Positions 42,804 to 51,474 of a stretch of DNA of 64,000 nt are shown in pieces (within the stretch, counting starts at the first letter, position 1; each line of letters opens with the position of its first letter). The notes beneath the pieces were generated by a model. The model was not told the DNA's origin, did not search any database, and saw nothing but the letters and a program-made list of their open reading frames with translations. Origin of the DNA: Microbacterium enclense (GTDB taxonomy: Bacteria > Actinomycetota > Actinomycetes > Actinomycetales > Microbacteriaceae); contig CP116226.1 in assembly GCA_038182865.1 (NCBI GenBank), positions 2,108,001-2,172,000 on the forward strand, read 5' to 3'. The position numbers and the translations under genes are program-made.

Positions 42804-43750
42804 CGTTCGGCACGCTCCCTGCGCATCGAGAGAGCGGTGTAGACGATCGCGAAGACGATGCTGATGCCGAGCAGCAGCATGCCGTAGGCGCCCCCGAGCC
42901 CGAACTCGAACTGCTGGAACGCCTGGCGGTACGACAGCAGACCCAGCGTCACGGTGCTGTTCGCGGGACCGCCGGCCGTCAGCACGAGGACGAGGTCGAC
43001 GATCAGGAGCGTGTAGACGACGCTCATGACGACCAGCACCGAGACGACCGGCCAGATGGTGGGCAGCATGATCGAGATGAGCCGGCGCCAGGGGCCTGCT
43101 CCGTCGAGCTGGGCGGCCTCGAGCTGCTCCGCGGGCACCTGCTTGAGCGCGGCACCGAGGATGGTCGCCCAGTACGGCAGGCTCGCCCAGACCGCCACGA
43201 CGATGACGGCCGGCAGCGCGGTCGCGGGATTGGCGAGCCACGCCTCGGCGGGCAGGCTCAGGGCGCGCAGCACCCCGTTGATCGGTCCCTCGCCGGCCAG
43301 CAGAGACTTCCACACGGTCGCGACGACCACGGCCGGGAGCAGCCACGGCAGCAGGATCAGGGTCGGCAGCCACCGACTCCCCGGGAACCGACGGGCGAAC
43401 AGCAGCGCCAGGGCGAGACCGAGCACGAGTTCGACGGACACCGACACCACGGTGATGACGACCGTGTTGACGAGCGCGCGGGTCGTGACGGGTTCGGCGA
43501 GGATCGCCTCGAAGTTCGCCAGACCGACGAAAGGCGCACGGCCGGTGATGAACGTGCCCGTGCGGAAGTCGGTGGTGCTCATGAAGACCCCGTACCCGAG
43601 CGGGAACAGGAAGAACAGGACGAAGAACACCAGTGCCGGTGCGAGGAACGCCCACAGCTCCGCGCGCGAGCGCCCGGCCAGAGACAGCCGTGGCCGGCCG
43701 GGGGACGATGCCCCCGGCCGGCCGGCCGTTCTCATGCGATCAGTGGTCAC
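42800..43750 (-). CDS. ABC importer permease (CUT1, MalF-like)
   Basis: 316 residues from GTG 43750, which overlaps the binding-protein stop by four bases (GTGA); ATG 43735 is an in-frame alternative. Six to seven helices, LWAFLAPALVFFVLFFLFPL at the start and the EAA loop EQLEAAQLDGAGPWRRLISI. Codons 10-20 form a 13-bp hairpin in the mRNA (43692-43723), which may lower permease synthesis relative to the binding protein. Partner of the MalG-like permease downstream. Confidence 0.92.
   Translation of the reverse strand: MTTDRMRTAGRPGASSPGRPRLSLAGRSRAELWAFLAPALVFFVLFFLFPLGYGVFMSTTDFRTGTFITGRAPFVGLANFEAILAEPVTTRALVNTVVITVVSVSVELVLGLALALLFARRFPGSRWLPTLILLPWLLPAVVVATVWKSLLAGEGPINGVLRALSLPAEAWLANPATALPAVIVVAVWASLPYWATILGAALKQVPAEQLEAAQLDGAGPWRRLISIMLPTIWPVVSVLVVMSVVYTLLIVDLVLVLTAGGPANSTVTLGLLSYRQAFQQFEFGLGGAYGMLLLGISIVFAIVYTALSMRRERAER
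43692..43723 (-). promoter_or_regulatory. intercistronic-type hairpin in the start of the permease gene
   Basis: GGCCGGCCGGGGG (43692-43704) and CCCCCGGCCGGCC (43711-43723) are perfectly complementary around a six-base loop. They lie 27 nt into the permease reading frame, just behind the binding-protein stop. Comparable hairpins after malE-type genes protect the binding-protein message and attenuate permease expression; that role is inferred. Confidence 0.5.
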
Positions 43751-44985
43751 TGACCGGCGACCTGCTTCAGCGCGGCCTCGGCCGTCTCGCCGCCGACCGT
43801 CGCGGACTGGATCGCGTCGACGTACTTCTGCTGCAGCGTGTTCCACTCGGTGCCCAGCTCGGCCGAGTTGTAGGCGCCGCTGACGGCGTCTACGAACGGG
43901 GCGGCCGCGGGAACCTGCTCGACGAACGAGGCCTGAGCGCTCGTGAGGGCGGGGATGTACCCACCCTGCACCGCGGTGTCGACCTGGTTCTCCTCGGAGG
44001 CGCGGCATTTGATCAGGGCGGCCGCGGCCGCTTCCTTCTGCGCGTCGGCGTTCGCCGCGACGCCGTAGGCGTAGCCCAGCAGGTTCACGCGGGGCGACTC
44101 GCCCGCGGTGGCCGTGGGGAACGGGAAGGTGCCGTACTCGAACGGGATCGAGGTGTCGACGAGGTTCCAGGGGCCCGAGACCGTCAGCGCGGCGGCGCCG
44201 GAGGTCCACTGATCGATCGATTCCCATCCCCAGTTGACGAACTCGGACGACAGCGAGCCGTCGTCGACGAGCTTCTTGTAGAGGTCGACGGCCTCGACGG
44301 CCCCCGTGCTCGTGGGGTCGGCGGGGTCGCCACCGGCCGAGAGGAGGAACGGCAGGTAGTAGACAGGCGTGGAGCCGTCGCCGCCGATGCCCGGCAGGAC
44401 GATGCCCTTCTGGTTCGCGGTGGTGAGCGACTTCGCGAGCGCGACGAGGTCGTCGAAGGTCTTCGGGGCGGTCTCGGGCACGCCGGCTGCGGCGAAGGCG
44501 GCCTTGTTGTAGAAGATCGCGTAGTCCTCGACCTGCACGGGCAGGCCGTAGAGCGTCCCGTCGTACGTGCCGAGGTCGGCGACGCTGTCGGCGAGCCCGT
44601 CGGTCGTGACGTCGTACCCGCTGAGGTCGGCGAGCACGCCCTGCGACGCCAGCTGCGGGAGCTGGGTGTCGGTGGACAGCAGCGCCACGTCGGGGAGTGC
44701 CTTCGCCCCGGCGGCCTGGAGCAGCTTCGTGGTGTAGTCACCCGACTGCGTCTGCACATCGACCGTGATGCCCAACTCGGACGCGCACGCCTCGAAGTAC
44801 TTCTTCTGCAGTCCCTGGTACGGCTCGAAGTCGATGTTGTTCCAGACCGTCAGGGAGACGCCGTCGAAGCCGTCCGTCTGGGCCGGGGCGGACTGCCCGC
44901 CCGCGCAGCCGGCGAGCGTCAGCGCGCCGACGAGACCGACCGCGGGGAGAGCGAGGCGGCGTAGCCGCGACGAAGAGAGAGCCAT
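43747..44985 (-). CDS. extracellular solute-binding lipoprotein (family 1)
   Basis: 412 residues from ATG 44985. The signal peptide ends in LTLAGC, a lipobox, so the protein is lipid-anchored. The mature part has the SBP family 1 pattern: LTVWNNIDFEPYQGLQKKYF, GLPVQVEDYAIFYNKAAFAA, WTSGAAALTVSGPWNL and GYAYGVAANADAQKEAAAA. It delivers an unknown, probably sugar-like, ligand to the two permeases encoded downstream. The 5' leader holds two stable hairpins. Confidence 0.92.
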   Translation of the reverse strand: MALSSSRLRRLALPAVGLVGALTLAGCAGGQSAPAQTDGFDGVSLTVWNNIDFEPYQGLQKKYFEACASELGITVDVQTQSGDYTTKLLQAAGAKALPDVALLSTDTQLPQLASQGVLADLSGYDVTTDGLADSVADLGTYDGTLYGLPVQVEDYAIFYNKAAFAAAGVPETAPKTFDDLVALAKSLTTANQKGIVLPGIGGDGSTPVYYLPFLLSAGGDPADPTSTGAVEAVDLYKKLVDDGSLSSEFVNWGWESIDQWTSGAAALTVSGPWNLVDTSIPFEYGTFPFPTATAGESPRVNLLGYAYGVAANADAQKEAAAAALIKCRASEENQVDTAVQGGYIPALTSAQASFVEQVPAAAPFVDAVSGAYNSAELGTEWNTLQQKYVDAIQSATVGGETAEAALKQVAGQ

Positions 44986-45000
44986 GTGAGGTCCGTTTCC

Positions 45001-45072
45001 CGACCGACGCGCCGTCGTCGGTCGATGAGTGCTGTGAGGGGGACGCGGGATGCAGCCCGCGTCGCCCCTCAC
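45001..45072 (-). promoter_or_regulatory. two tandem hairpins in the leader of the binding-protein gene
   Basis: Hairpin I: GTGAGGGGGACGCGGG (45034-45049) pairs with 45056-45072 over 16 bp with one bulged base. Hairpin II: CGACCGACG (45001-45009) pairs with CGTCGGTCG (45016-45024). Both would lie in the 5' untranslated region, 16-87 nt before ATG 44985. They could stabilise the message or act as an attenuator; I recognise no riboswitch class. Confidence 0.5.
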
Positions 45073-45115
45073 TCTGGTGCCTGCACATGTCGAACAGGGA
45101 ACGTCGGCGTCACGC

Positions 45116-45126
45116 GGTGTAACACC
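45116..45126. promoter_or_regulatory. short palindrome in the ABC/nucleoside hydrolase divergent region
   Basis: GGTGT-A-ACACC is a perfect 11-bp palindrome 130 bp upstream of the binding-protein gene and 66 bp upstream of the nucleoside hydrolase gene. A position between divergent genes suits a shared operator, but the motif is short. Confidence 0.3.
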
Positions 45127-45191
45127 TGCGCCCGCGGCGACCCGAGAACGGGCAGGGTGAGAGCATCCCCATCCCTGCCCGAGGAGCGCTC

Positions 45192-46199
45192 ATGGCATCC
45201 CTTCCCGTCCCCGCAGCCGACGCGTCCCCCGCGCGTCAGCGTGTGCTCGTCGACACCGACACCGGCCTCGACGACGCCCACTCGCTCATGTATCTGCTCG
45301 CTCAGCCCGACGTCGAGATCGAGGCCATCACGACGATCTACGGCAACACGCCGGTCGAGGACTCGGCGCGCAACGTCCGCACGGTCCTCCGACTCGCGGG
45401 GCGCGAGGATATCCCCGTCCACCTCGGCGAAGCCGCGCCCCTCGAGGGGGAGGCGTCGATCGCCGACTTCGTGCACGGCACCGACGGCCTGGGCGATCGG
45501 TTCGAGCGCGCCGAACTGCGGGTCGAGGACGAGAGCGCGGTGGATGCCATCGTCCGCATCGCCGCGGAGAGCCCGGGACAGGTCGACCTGCACCCGCTCG
45601 GCCCGCTCACGAACATCGCCCGCGCCCTCGAGCGCGACCCCGACCTGTTCCTGAAGTTCCGTTCGGTCGTCATCATGGGCGGTGCCGGCGCCTATCCGCC
45701 GCCGGGCGGCGCCACCCTGACGGACGCCAACACCGCCAACGACCAGCGGGCCGCCGAGATCGTGTTCGGTGCGCGCAACACCGGCAACGTCGTCATGGTG
45801 GGCGTGAACGTCACCGCGACCGCCATCCTCGACGAGCAGGTGCTCGCGGTCCTGCGCGGCACCGGCACCCCGTGGAGCACGTTCGCGGGCGAGGTGCTCG
45901 ACGCGTACAACGACTTCTACCAGTACAAGTGGGGCCGACGGATCTCGTCCGCCCACGACGGTCTGGCCACGGTCGTGCTGCACCGCCCCGACATCGTCAC
46001 CGCCTGGACCGAGGGTCCCGTCGACTACACGCCGCACGGCGGGTCGCTCGCGACGCGCATCGCCCTCACGCACGACGGCCTGCCGCTGGTGTGGGGGACG
46101 CCCGACGGGCCGAACATCCGCGCGGTCACGGCGTTCGACGGTGATCTCTTCCGCCGTCTGTTCGTCCGGGCGCTCGCCGGAGGCCCCGCGCAGCGATAA
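45192..46199 (+). CDS. nucleoside hydrolase (IUNH family)
   Basis: 335 residues. The Ca2+-binding N-terminus DTDTGLDDAHSL is intact; TTIYGNTPVEDSARN, LHPLGPLTNIARAL, VVIMGGAGAYPPPGG, DANTANDQRAAEIVF and SSAHDGLATVVL follow in family order. It hydrolyses ribonucleosides to base and ribose. The start ATG follows GAGGAG. It is divergent from the ABC importer, suggesting that the importer may bring in nucleosides or that both serve one pathway. Confidence 0.9.
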   Translation: MASLPVPAADASPARQRVLVDTDTGLDDAHSLMYLLAQPDVEIEAITTIYGNTPVEDSARNVRTVLRLAGREDIPVHLGEAAPLEGEASIADFVHGTDGLGDRFERAELRVEDESAVDAIVRIAAESPGQVDLHPLGPLTNIARALERDPDLFLKFRSVVIMGGAGAYPPPGGATLTDANTANDQRAAEIVFGARNTGNVVMVGVNVTATAILDEQVLAVLRGTGTPWSTFAGEVLDAYNDFYQYKWGRRISSAHDGLATVVLHRPDIVTAWTEGPVDYTPHGGSLATRIALTHDGLPLVWGTPDGPNIRAVTAFDGDLFRRLFVRALAGGPAQR

Positions 46200-46207
46200 G
46201 TCCCACG

Positions 46208-46223
46208 CACCGCTCGCGCGGTG
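46208..46223. terminator. small hairpin between convergent genes
   Basis: CACCGC and GCGGTG pair around TCGC in the 30-bp gap between the nucleoside hydrolase and the monooxygenase gene ends. Weak on its own, but the position is right for a bidirectional terminator. Confidence 0.35.
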
Positions 46224-46229
46224 CCGGTG

Positions 46230-47597
46230 TCAGTGTGCGCCGGCCCGCGCGGGGTGGTCGTCGGCGAGGCGGCTTCGGCGGTCCGTGCGCAGGCGCGAAC
46301 GGAACGTGCCGTCCTTCGGGAAGCCGCCGTACAGGCCGCGCGCGGTCAATGCCGGCACGAGCAGCTCTGCGAAGTCCTTGACCGACGCCGGCGACAGGAA
46401 CGGGTGCAATAGGAAGCCGTCGACCCCCGACTCCTCCACGAAGGTCCCGATCGCATCGGCCACCGCGTCGGGAGTGCCGAGGAATCGATCGTCGGCGAAG
46501 GCGGTGACTCTCGAGAACTGGCGGCGCACGTCGCCCGCGGTCAATGTCGGTGCGTCGCCTCGGGTCTCCTTCGTCTGCGTGGCGTTCGTCGCGCGCTTGA
46601 CCAGCGGCTCGTCGTCCGCGTACCGCGAGAAGTCGATCCCGCCCCACCCGGCGTAGGCGGCCAGCTGCGCCTCCGGCGAGTAGTACTCCTGGAGGGAGTC
46701 GATCTTCTCCTGCACCGCGATCCCGGTCGGGGCCACGACGAGGTTCATGCCGACCACGGCGCGGATCTGCGAGGCATCCCGTCCGAGTTCCTCGGCGCGA
46801 CGACGGATGCCCGCGAGCCCTGCGCGGATGGCGACGGGGTCGGAGTCGCCGACGAAGATCAGCTCGGCGTGGCGGGCGGCGAACTCGCGTCCGCGCGGAG
46901 ACCAGCCGGCCTGGATGATGACCGGCGTGCGCTGCGGTGACGGCGTGCTGAGGTGGGGACCTGCCACGCGGAAGTGCTCGCCCTCGTGATCGATGCGGTG
47001 CACTTTCGCGGGGTCGGCGAACAGTCCGGACGCCCTGTCGCCGACGAAGGCGTCGTCTTCCCAGCTGCGCTCCCACAGCGCGTAGGCGACCTCGAGGAAC
47101 TCGTCGGCGCGATCGTAACGCCGGTCGTGCGCCAGCACGTCGAGTCCGAAGTTCGCCGCCGCGCCGGCCAGGTACGACGTCACCACGTTCCAGCCGATGC
47201 GGCCGTCGGTGAGGTGGTCGAGGGTCGAGAACCGGCGCGCGTGCGCGAACGGGTGCTCGTAGGTGGTCGAGACGGTCGTGCCGAAGGCGAGGTTCTCCGT
47301 GACCGCGGCGAGCGCGGGGATGTGGAGCATCGGGTCGAGGGCGGGCAGCTCGACGCCCGTCTCGATCGCGGTCGCCGCCGACCCGCGGTAGGTGTCGTAC
47401 ATCCCCAGAACGTCGCCGAAGAAGAAGAGGTCCATGCCGGCCGCTTCGACCCGGCGTGCCTGGTCGGTCCAGTACCGCAGCGAGGTCGCCGACAGGCGGT
47501 CGTCGGCCGGGTGCCTCCACATGCTGGCCGCCGACGATCCGTTACCGACGCACGCCTGCTCGTAGAGGCCGAACAGCAGGGGGCGGGGGTCAGACAT
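46230..47597 (-). CDS. FMN-dependent monooxygenase (NtaA/SnaA/DszA LLM family)
   Basis: 455 residues, the length of this family. FGLYEQACVGNGSSAASMWR, VEAAGMDLFFFGDVLGMYD, FGTTVSTTYEHPFAHARRFS, GRIGWNVVTSYLAGAAANFG and VIIQAGWSPRGREFAARHAE are the DszA/NtaA landmarks. Such enzymes use FMNH2 and O2, often to cleave C-S or C-N bonds. It is the last gene of the four-gene SAHH-like operon; its ATG overlaps the amidohydrolase stop by eight bases. Substrate unknown. Confidence 0.9.
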   Translation of the reverse strand: MSDPRPLLFGLYEQACVGNGSSAASMWRHPADDRLSATSLRYWTDQARRVEAAGMDLFFFGDVLGMYDTYRGSAATAIETGVELPALDPMLHIPALAAVTENLAFGTTVSTTYEHPFAHARRFSTLDHLTDGRIGWNVVTSYLAGAAANFGLDVLAHDRRYDRADEFLEVAYALWERSWEDDAFVGDRASGLFADPAKVHRIDHEGEHFRVAGPHLSTPSPQRTPVIIQAGWSPRGREFAARHAELIFVGDSDPVAIRAGLAGIRRRAEELGRDASQIRAVVGMNLVVAPTGIAVQEKIDSLQEYYSPEAQLAAYAGWGGIDFSRYADDEPLVKRATNATQTKETRGDAPTLTAGDVRRQFSRVTAFADDRFLGTPDAVADAIGTFVEESGVDGFLLHPFLSPASVKDFAELLVPALTARGLYGGFPKDGTFRSRLRTDRRSRLADDHPARAGAH

Positions 47598-48888
47598 TCG
47601 CGGTGGTCCGTTCTTCTCGGGCGGGGGTGCGCCAGCGGACGGTCCCGCCGACGACGGTGAGGGATGCCTCGGCCGGGCCCGCCTCGACGAGCTCCGCCAA
47701 TGCGTCTTCGGGCGCGGAGGCGGCGATCGGGAAGACGGCGAGGTCGGCGCGGGCGCCGACCTGCAGCACGCCGGTCGGGTCGGTGGCATCCAGGCCCAGG
47801 GCATGCGCTCCGCCCGCGGTGGCGGCGTGGAACAGGCGGGCGTGGAGATCGGGTTCGGCGTACCCCTGCGAACGGGCGAGGTCGTACAAGGCGGCGACGT
47901 CGTGCCAGAGCGACAGACTCGGCGACGACGACAGGGAGTCCGTCCCCACCGCGATCGCGTTGCCCTCGCGCAGGTAGGCGGCGACCGGCGGCGGGTCGAG
48001 ACCGATCACCGCATTCGAGCGCGGGCAGAGGGCCACGCTCACCCCGCGCTCGCGGAGGAGGCGCCGGTCATCGGCGTCGACGTAGATGCCGTGCGCGAGG
48101 TGGGTCGTCGGAGCGAGGGCCCCGAGCGAATCGAGATACGGGATGACCCCGATCCCGACACCGTCACTGCTCAGCAGCGCGAACTCACCGCGGCCGTTCG
48201 CGCGCCACCGCTCGGCGAGATCGCCGGTGCCGCTGCGCACGTACGCGTCTTCCCAGGCCGACTCGGCGGCATGGATGTGCTGGCGCACGCCCCACTCCGC
48301 GGCCAGGCGGGAGAGGTCGCGGATCACCTCGGTGTCGAGGGAGTAGATCGCGTGCGGCGAGAGCCCCACCGCCGGGGGAGTGGGCAGAGCGCTCAGCTGC
48401 GCGCGCACGGTGTCGGGCCCGCCGAGCCGCCAGGCGCTGTCGGTCCAGCCGAGCACCTCCCAGAACGCGATGCCGTGCAGGCCCGCTGCGTGAACGGCGC
48501 TGCCGGCCTCGACGTCGGTGACGATCTCGGCGACCGCGGTGGTCCCCGCGCGCAGGCAGAGCGCCGCGCCCGCGGCCGCCGACTCGCTCCAGTCGCGCGG
48601 GAGGGGGTAGAGCTCCATGAAGGCGCTCATCCACGACTCGAAGCCCGTGTGCGTCGCCCGCCCGACCGCGGCCATATCGGTGTACTGCAGGTGCGTGTGT
48701 GCGTTGACGAGGCCGGGGGTGAGCGCGCCGTCCCATTCGTGCACCTCGGCGCCCTCGGACGTGCGCACGACCTCGTCGAATCGACCGACCGCCGCGATAC
48801 GGCCGTCCTGGACGGCGACGGCTCCGTCGGCGACAGGCGGGGTGCCCGGGGAGAGCACCGCGCGGGCGCGATGGACGACGACGCTCAC
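47590..48888 (-). CDS. amidohydrolase, SAH/MTA deaminase-like (ATZ/TRZ family)
   Basis: 432 residues from GTG 48888, whose GTGA overlaps the upstream stop; ATG 48915 is an in-frame alternative. Metal-binding motifs: GLVNAHTHLQYTD (His64 and His66), RQHIHAAESAWE, THLAHGIYVDADD, and VGTDSLSSSPSLSLWHDVA with the catalytic Asp. The family includes S-adenosylhomocysteine/methylthioadenosine deaminases and chlorohydrolases. Its place directly after an SAHH-like gene favours a nucleoside-type substrate. Confidence 0.85.
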   Translation of the reverse strand: MSVVVHRARAVLSPGTPPVADGAVAVQDGRIAAVGRFDEVVRTSEGAEVHEWDGALTPGLVNAHTHLQYTDMAAVGRATHTGFESWMSAFMELYPLPRDWSESAAAGAALCLRAGTTAVAEIVTDVEAGSAVHAAGLHGIAFWEVLGWTDSAWRLGGPDTVRAQLSALPTPPAVGLSPHAIYSLDTEVIRDLSRLAAEWGVRQHIHAAESAWEDAYVRSGTGDLAERWRANGRGEFALLSSDGVGIGVIPYLDSLGALAPTTHLAHGIYVDADDRRLLRERGVSVALCPRSNAVIGLDPPPVAAYLREGNAIAVGTDSLSSSPSLSLWHDVAALYDLARSQGYAEPDLHARLFHAATAGGAHALGLDATDPTGVLQVGARADLAVFPIAASAPEDALAELVEAGPAEASLTVVGGTVRWRTPAREERTTANV

Positions 48889-50144
48889 TCGTCGCCCTCG
48901 CTCCGGGAGGTCCATGACGCCAGGAACTCCCGCTGGGCCGCCGAGGCGGTGTCGACCGTTCCGCCGAACGAGGCGAGCGCGATCGCGGCGACCTCGTCGT
49001 CGGCAGCGCGGGGCAGCTCGTGCACTCCGGCGGCGAGCCCCGGTGTGGTCAGCAGATACTCCACCGAGGCGAGCTGCACCCCGAACGACAGGTCCATGAT
49101 CTGCACCGGGTTGCCCTCCGCCGCGCTGACGTTGAGGCAGTTGCCGTCGTCGAGCACGTGGACGAGCGACCCGCTCGGCATCCGGAGCGTCGACACCGCG
49201 CCGTCACGGGCGACCTCCGTCGCGCCGGCCGTGCGGGCGGCATCCAGTGCCAGTTCTTGGGACACTCCGCCCCCGACCGCGACGATCGCGCCGGTGGGCA
49301 GGGCATCGAGGTGGGCGACGTCGACGGTGTGCCGGATGCCGGTGGCCGAGATGACGATGTCGGCCTCGGCGACGGCCCGCGAAAGGGTGCGGACGGCGAA
49401 GCCGGCGAACGCCGCCTGCAGGGCGGCGACGGGATCGGTCTCGGTCACGATCACCCGCGCCCCGAGGGCGGCGGCGTGCTCGGCGATCCCCGAGCCGACA
49501 CGGCCGTACCCCACGACCACGACGGTCGCACCGTGGAGGGAGCGATCGGCCACATCGGCCACCGCGAACACGACGGACTGCCCCGTGCCGTGGCGGTTGT
49601 CGAACAGGGACTTCGAGCGTGCGTCGTTGGCGGCGACCACGGGGATCCGCAGCGCGCCCTCGGCGTTCATACGCCGCAGCGGCCTCACCCCGCTCGTGGT
49701 CTGCTCGGTCGCTCCGCGCATGCGCGCGACGACGTCGGGGCGCTCGAGATGGGCCAGCCGGATCGTCGACGCGCCGTCGTCGACGATCACCTCGGGGTGG
49801 TGGTCGAGCAGCGCGAGCGCGTTCTCGCGGTCCTCCGCGCGCCCGGCGTCTTCGCGTGCGTACACGGGCAGCCCCGCGTGGGTGAGAGCGGCCGCGACGG
49901 CATCGTCGGTGTTGCGTCCGGCAGAGGTGACCGTGACCTCGGCGCCCGCCTCGGCGAGAGCGAGGGCGACGGTGGCGGTCTTCGGCTCGAGGACGTCGGA
50001 GACGCCGATCCGCACGCCCGCCACGGTGCCGGCCGTCCGCAGTCGCTCGGCCAGCGCGAGCGTCACGGGCATATGGGCGCGCGCCCAGTCGATGCGGTCC
50101 TGTCCCGCCCGCCACAGCGAGGGGTCGGCGATACGGCCGCTCAC
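48885..50144 (-). CDS. divergent S-adenosylhomocysteine hydrolase homologue
   Basis: 419 residues, shorter than actinobacterial SahH (about 480). Catalytic-region motifs are recognisable but changed: DDGAS (122-126) for DDGGD, ATEQTTSG (145-152) for EETTTG, and NDARSKSLFDN (173-183) keeping the Lys and Asp pair. The NAD site VGYGRVGSG (211-219) is complete. The C-terminal K-x-x-x-Y tail of true SahH is absent. So it is probably NAD-dependent chemistry on a related but different thioether or nucleoside. It starts at GTG, overlapping the previous gene by four bases. Confidence 0.82.
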   Translation of the reverse strand: MSGRIADPSLWRAGQDRIDWARAHMPVTLALAERLRTAGTVAGVRIGVSDVLEPKTATVALALAEAGAEVTVTSAGRNTDDAVAAALTHAGLPVYAREDAGRAEDRENALALLDHHPEVIVDDGASTIRLAHLERPDVVARMRGATEQTTSGVRPLRRMNAEGALRIPVVAANDARSKSLFDNRHGTGQSVVFAVADVADRSLHGATVVVVGYGRVGSGIAEHAAALGARVIVTETDPVAALQAAFAGFAVRTLSRAVAEADIVISATGIRHTVDVAHLDALPTGAIVAVGGGVSQELALDAARTAGATEVARDGAVSTLRMPSGSLVHVLDDGNCLNVSAAEGNPVQIMDLSFGVQLASVEYLLTTPGLAAGVHELPRAADDEVAAIALASFGGTVDTASAAQREFLASWTSRSEGDE

Positions 50145-50908
50145 GCGATGACCTCCTCGGCGAAGCGGTCGTCATCCCCGTCGAGAAGCCGCCACGCGAT
50201 CAGGGCGTCGAGCACCCGCCGCTGGGGTGCCGTGGAAGCGGCGCCCTCGGTCGGGAGGGGAGAGGGCACCTCGACGAGGAGGGCCGGTCCCGCCGTCGTG
50301 ACGAACGGGCGATGCGACGGCGAGGCGCCGTCCGTGCCCGCGATCGTGCCGCGCGGCGACGCGTCGGCGATCAGGCCGGTGAGCGACTCGAGCGACAGGA
50401 TGCCGTGCCCCTCGCCCGTCAGCACGGTCAGGTGGACGGGCGTGTCGGTGCGGGAGATGTCGCGCAGAGGCCGCACGCGAAGGCCGTCGAGGTGCGCCGC
50501 GAGCGCCGCGACGGGCGCGTCCGTCACGCGGACCACCATCGCCCCGAGCGTGCGGAGGGAAGAGGTGAGCGCCGCCGAGAGCGCTCCGTCGCCGACCACC
50601 GCGACGGTCGTGCCCGCGAGCGTGAGGTTCGTGCGCGCCGACACCGCGCGCAGCACCTGCTCCGCGCGCAGCCGGGAGTACAGGATGCCGAACGCGGGCG
50701 AGGCGAGCGGATCGACGCCGTCGTCCTCGTACGCGAGATCGACGTGCCCCGCTTCGCGAAGGGCGGCACGCACAGCGGGGGGCAGGGGAGGGAGGGCACC
50801 GCCGTACGACAGGGTCTCGAGCGCGCTGCGCCACTCCCGGTGGAGGCGGAGGGAAACGGGGAGCAGCGCGTCGATCCTGTCGGGCGTGTGGGACCGGAAG
50901 GACGACAC
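50141..50908 (-). CDS. degenerate SAHH-like protein, first gene of operon
   Basis: 255 residues from GTG 50908. TACCGT (minus, 50915-50920) ends exactly six bases before it, marking the operon promoter. Residues 99-150 align with the NAD domain of the next gene product: GTTVAVVGDGALSAALTSSL against GATVVVVGYGRVGSGIAEHA, then PVAALAAHLDGLRVRPL against PVAALQAAFAGFAVRTL. The SAHH catalytic blocks are missing and the glycine motif is weakened. It may be a non-catalytic partner of the SAHH homologue. Not a family I can name. Confidence 0.7.
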   Translation of the reverse strand: MSSFRSHTPDRIDALLPVSLRLHREWRSALETLSYGGALPPLPPAVRAALREAGHVDLAYEDDGVDPLASPAFGILYSRLRAEQVLRAVSARTNLTLAGTTVAVVGDGALSAALTSSLRTLGAMVVRVTDAPVAALAAHLDGLRVRPLRDISRTDTPVHLTVLTGEGHGILSLESLTGLIADASPRGTIAGTDGASPSHRPFVTTAGPALLVEVPSPLPTEGAASTAPQRRVLDALIAWRLLDGDDDRFAEEVIA

Positions 50909-50986
50909 GCCTCGACGGTACGGGGAGCGAGCCCCCGCCCGCCACTTCGTGACGTTGCGCGGCGCGTCGCTCCCTAGGATGTGGGC

Positions 50987-51376
50987 GTGACCTTTTCGAT
51001 GCCGCCGGAGTCGTTCCGGACGCTGCGGCCGGAACCTGCCGCCCGCTCGCCGCGGGTATGGGACGTCGTGCTCACGATCGTCTTCCTCGTGCTGCTGCCG
51101 CTGGCCGCGCTCGCCGCATCGTACGCGGGACTCTTCCTCGCGTTCGCGTCCGACGCGTGCGGGTCGCAGACCTGCAACACGGAGCTGATGAACATCGGTC
51201 TGTGGTCGGCGGTCATCAGTCCGTGGGGCGTGCTCCTGGTGGGCGTGGTCATCTCGATCGTGCTCCTGGTGAAGCGTCGCCTGGCGTTCTGGGTGCCGCT
51301 GTCGGCGATGGCTCTGATGTCGGCGCTGTGGTTCGTCGCAGCGGCGATCGTGAGCCTCGGGGTCTCGGCATCCTGA
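50987..51376 (+). CDS. small three-TM membrane protein
   Basis: 129 residues from GTG 50987; TAGGAT (50975-50980) ends exactly six bases upstream. Three hydrophobic helices (about 28-52, 70-92, 100-124). A loop containing CGSQTC lies between the first two, so two Cys that could form a disulfide outside. No family recognised. It is divergent from the SAHH-like operon. Confidence 0.7.
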   Translation: MTFSMPPESFRTLRPEPAARSPRVWDVVLTIVFLVLLPLAALAASYAGLFLAFASDACGSQTCNTELMNIGLWSAVISPWGVLLVGVVISIVLLVKRRLAFWVPLSAMALMSALWFVAAAIVSLGVSAS

Positions 51377-51474
51377 ATCCCTCGGGGGCAACCCCCAGGA
51401 ATCGCGGATGACCGGGTCGTACCCTGGGACGGGCGTCCGGACGGGCGGCTGATCACCGAGCGCGAAGGCACCCG

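Noticed and set aside
47803..50151. 782-codon open frame on the plus strand
   Set aside because: It is antisense to the amidohydrolase and SAHH-like genes, whose overlaps and motifs are convincing.
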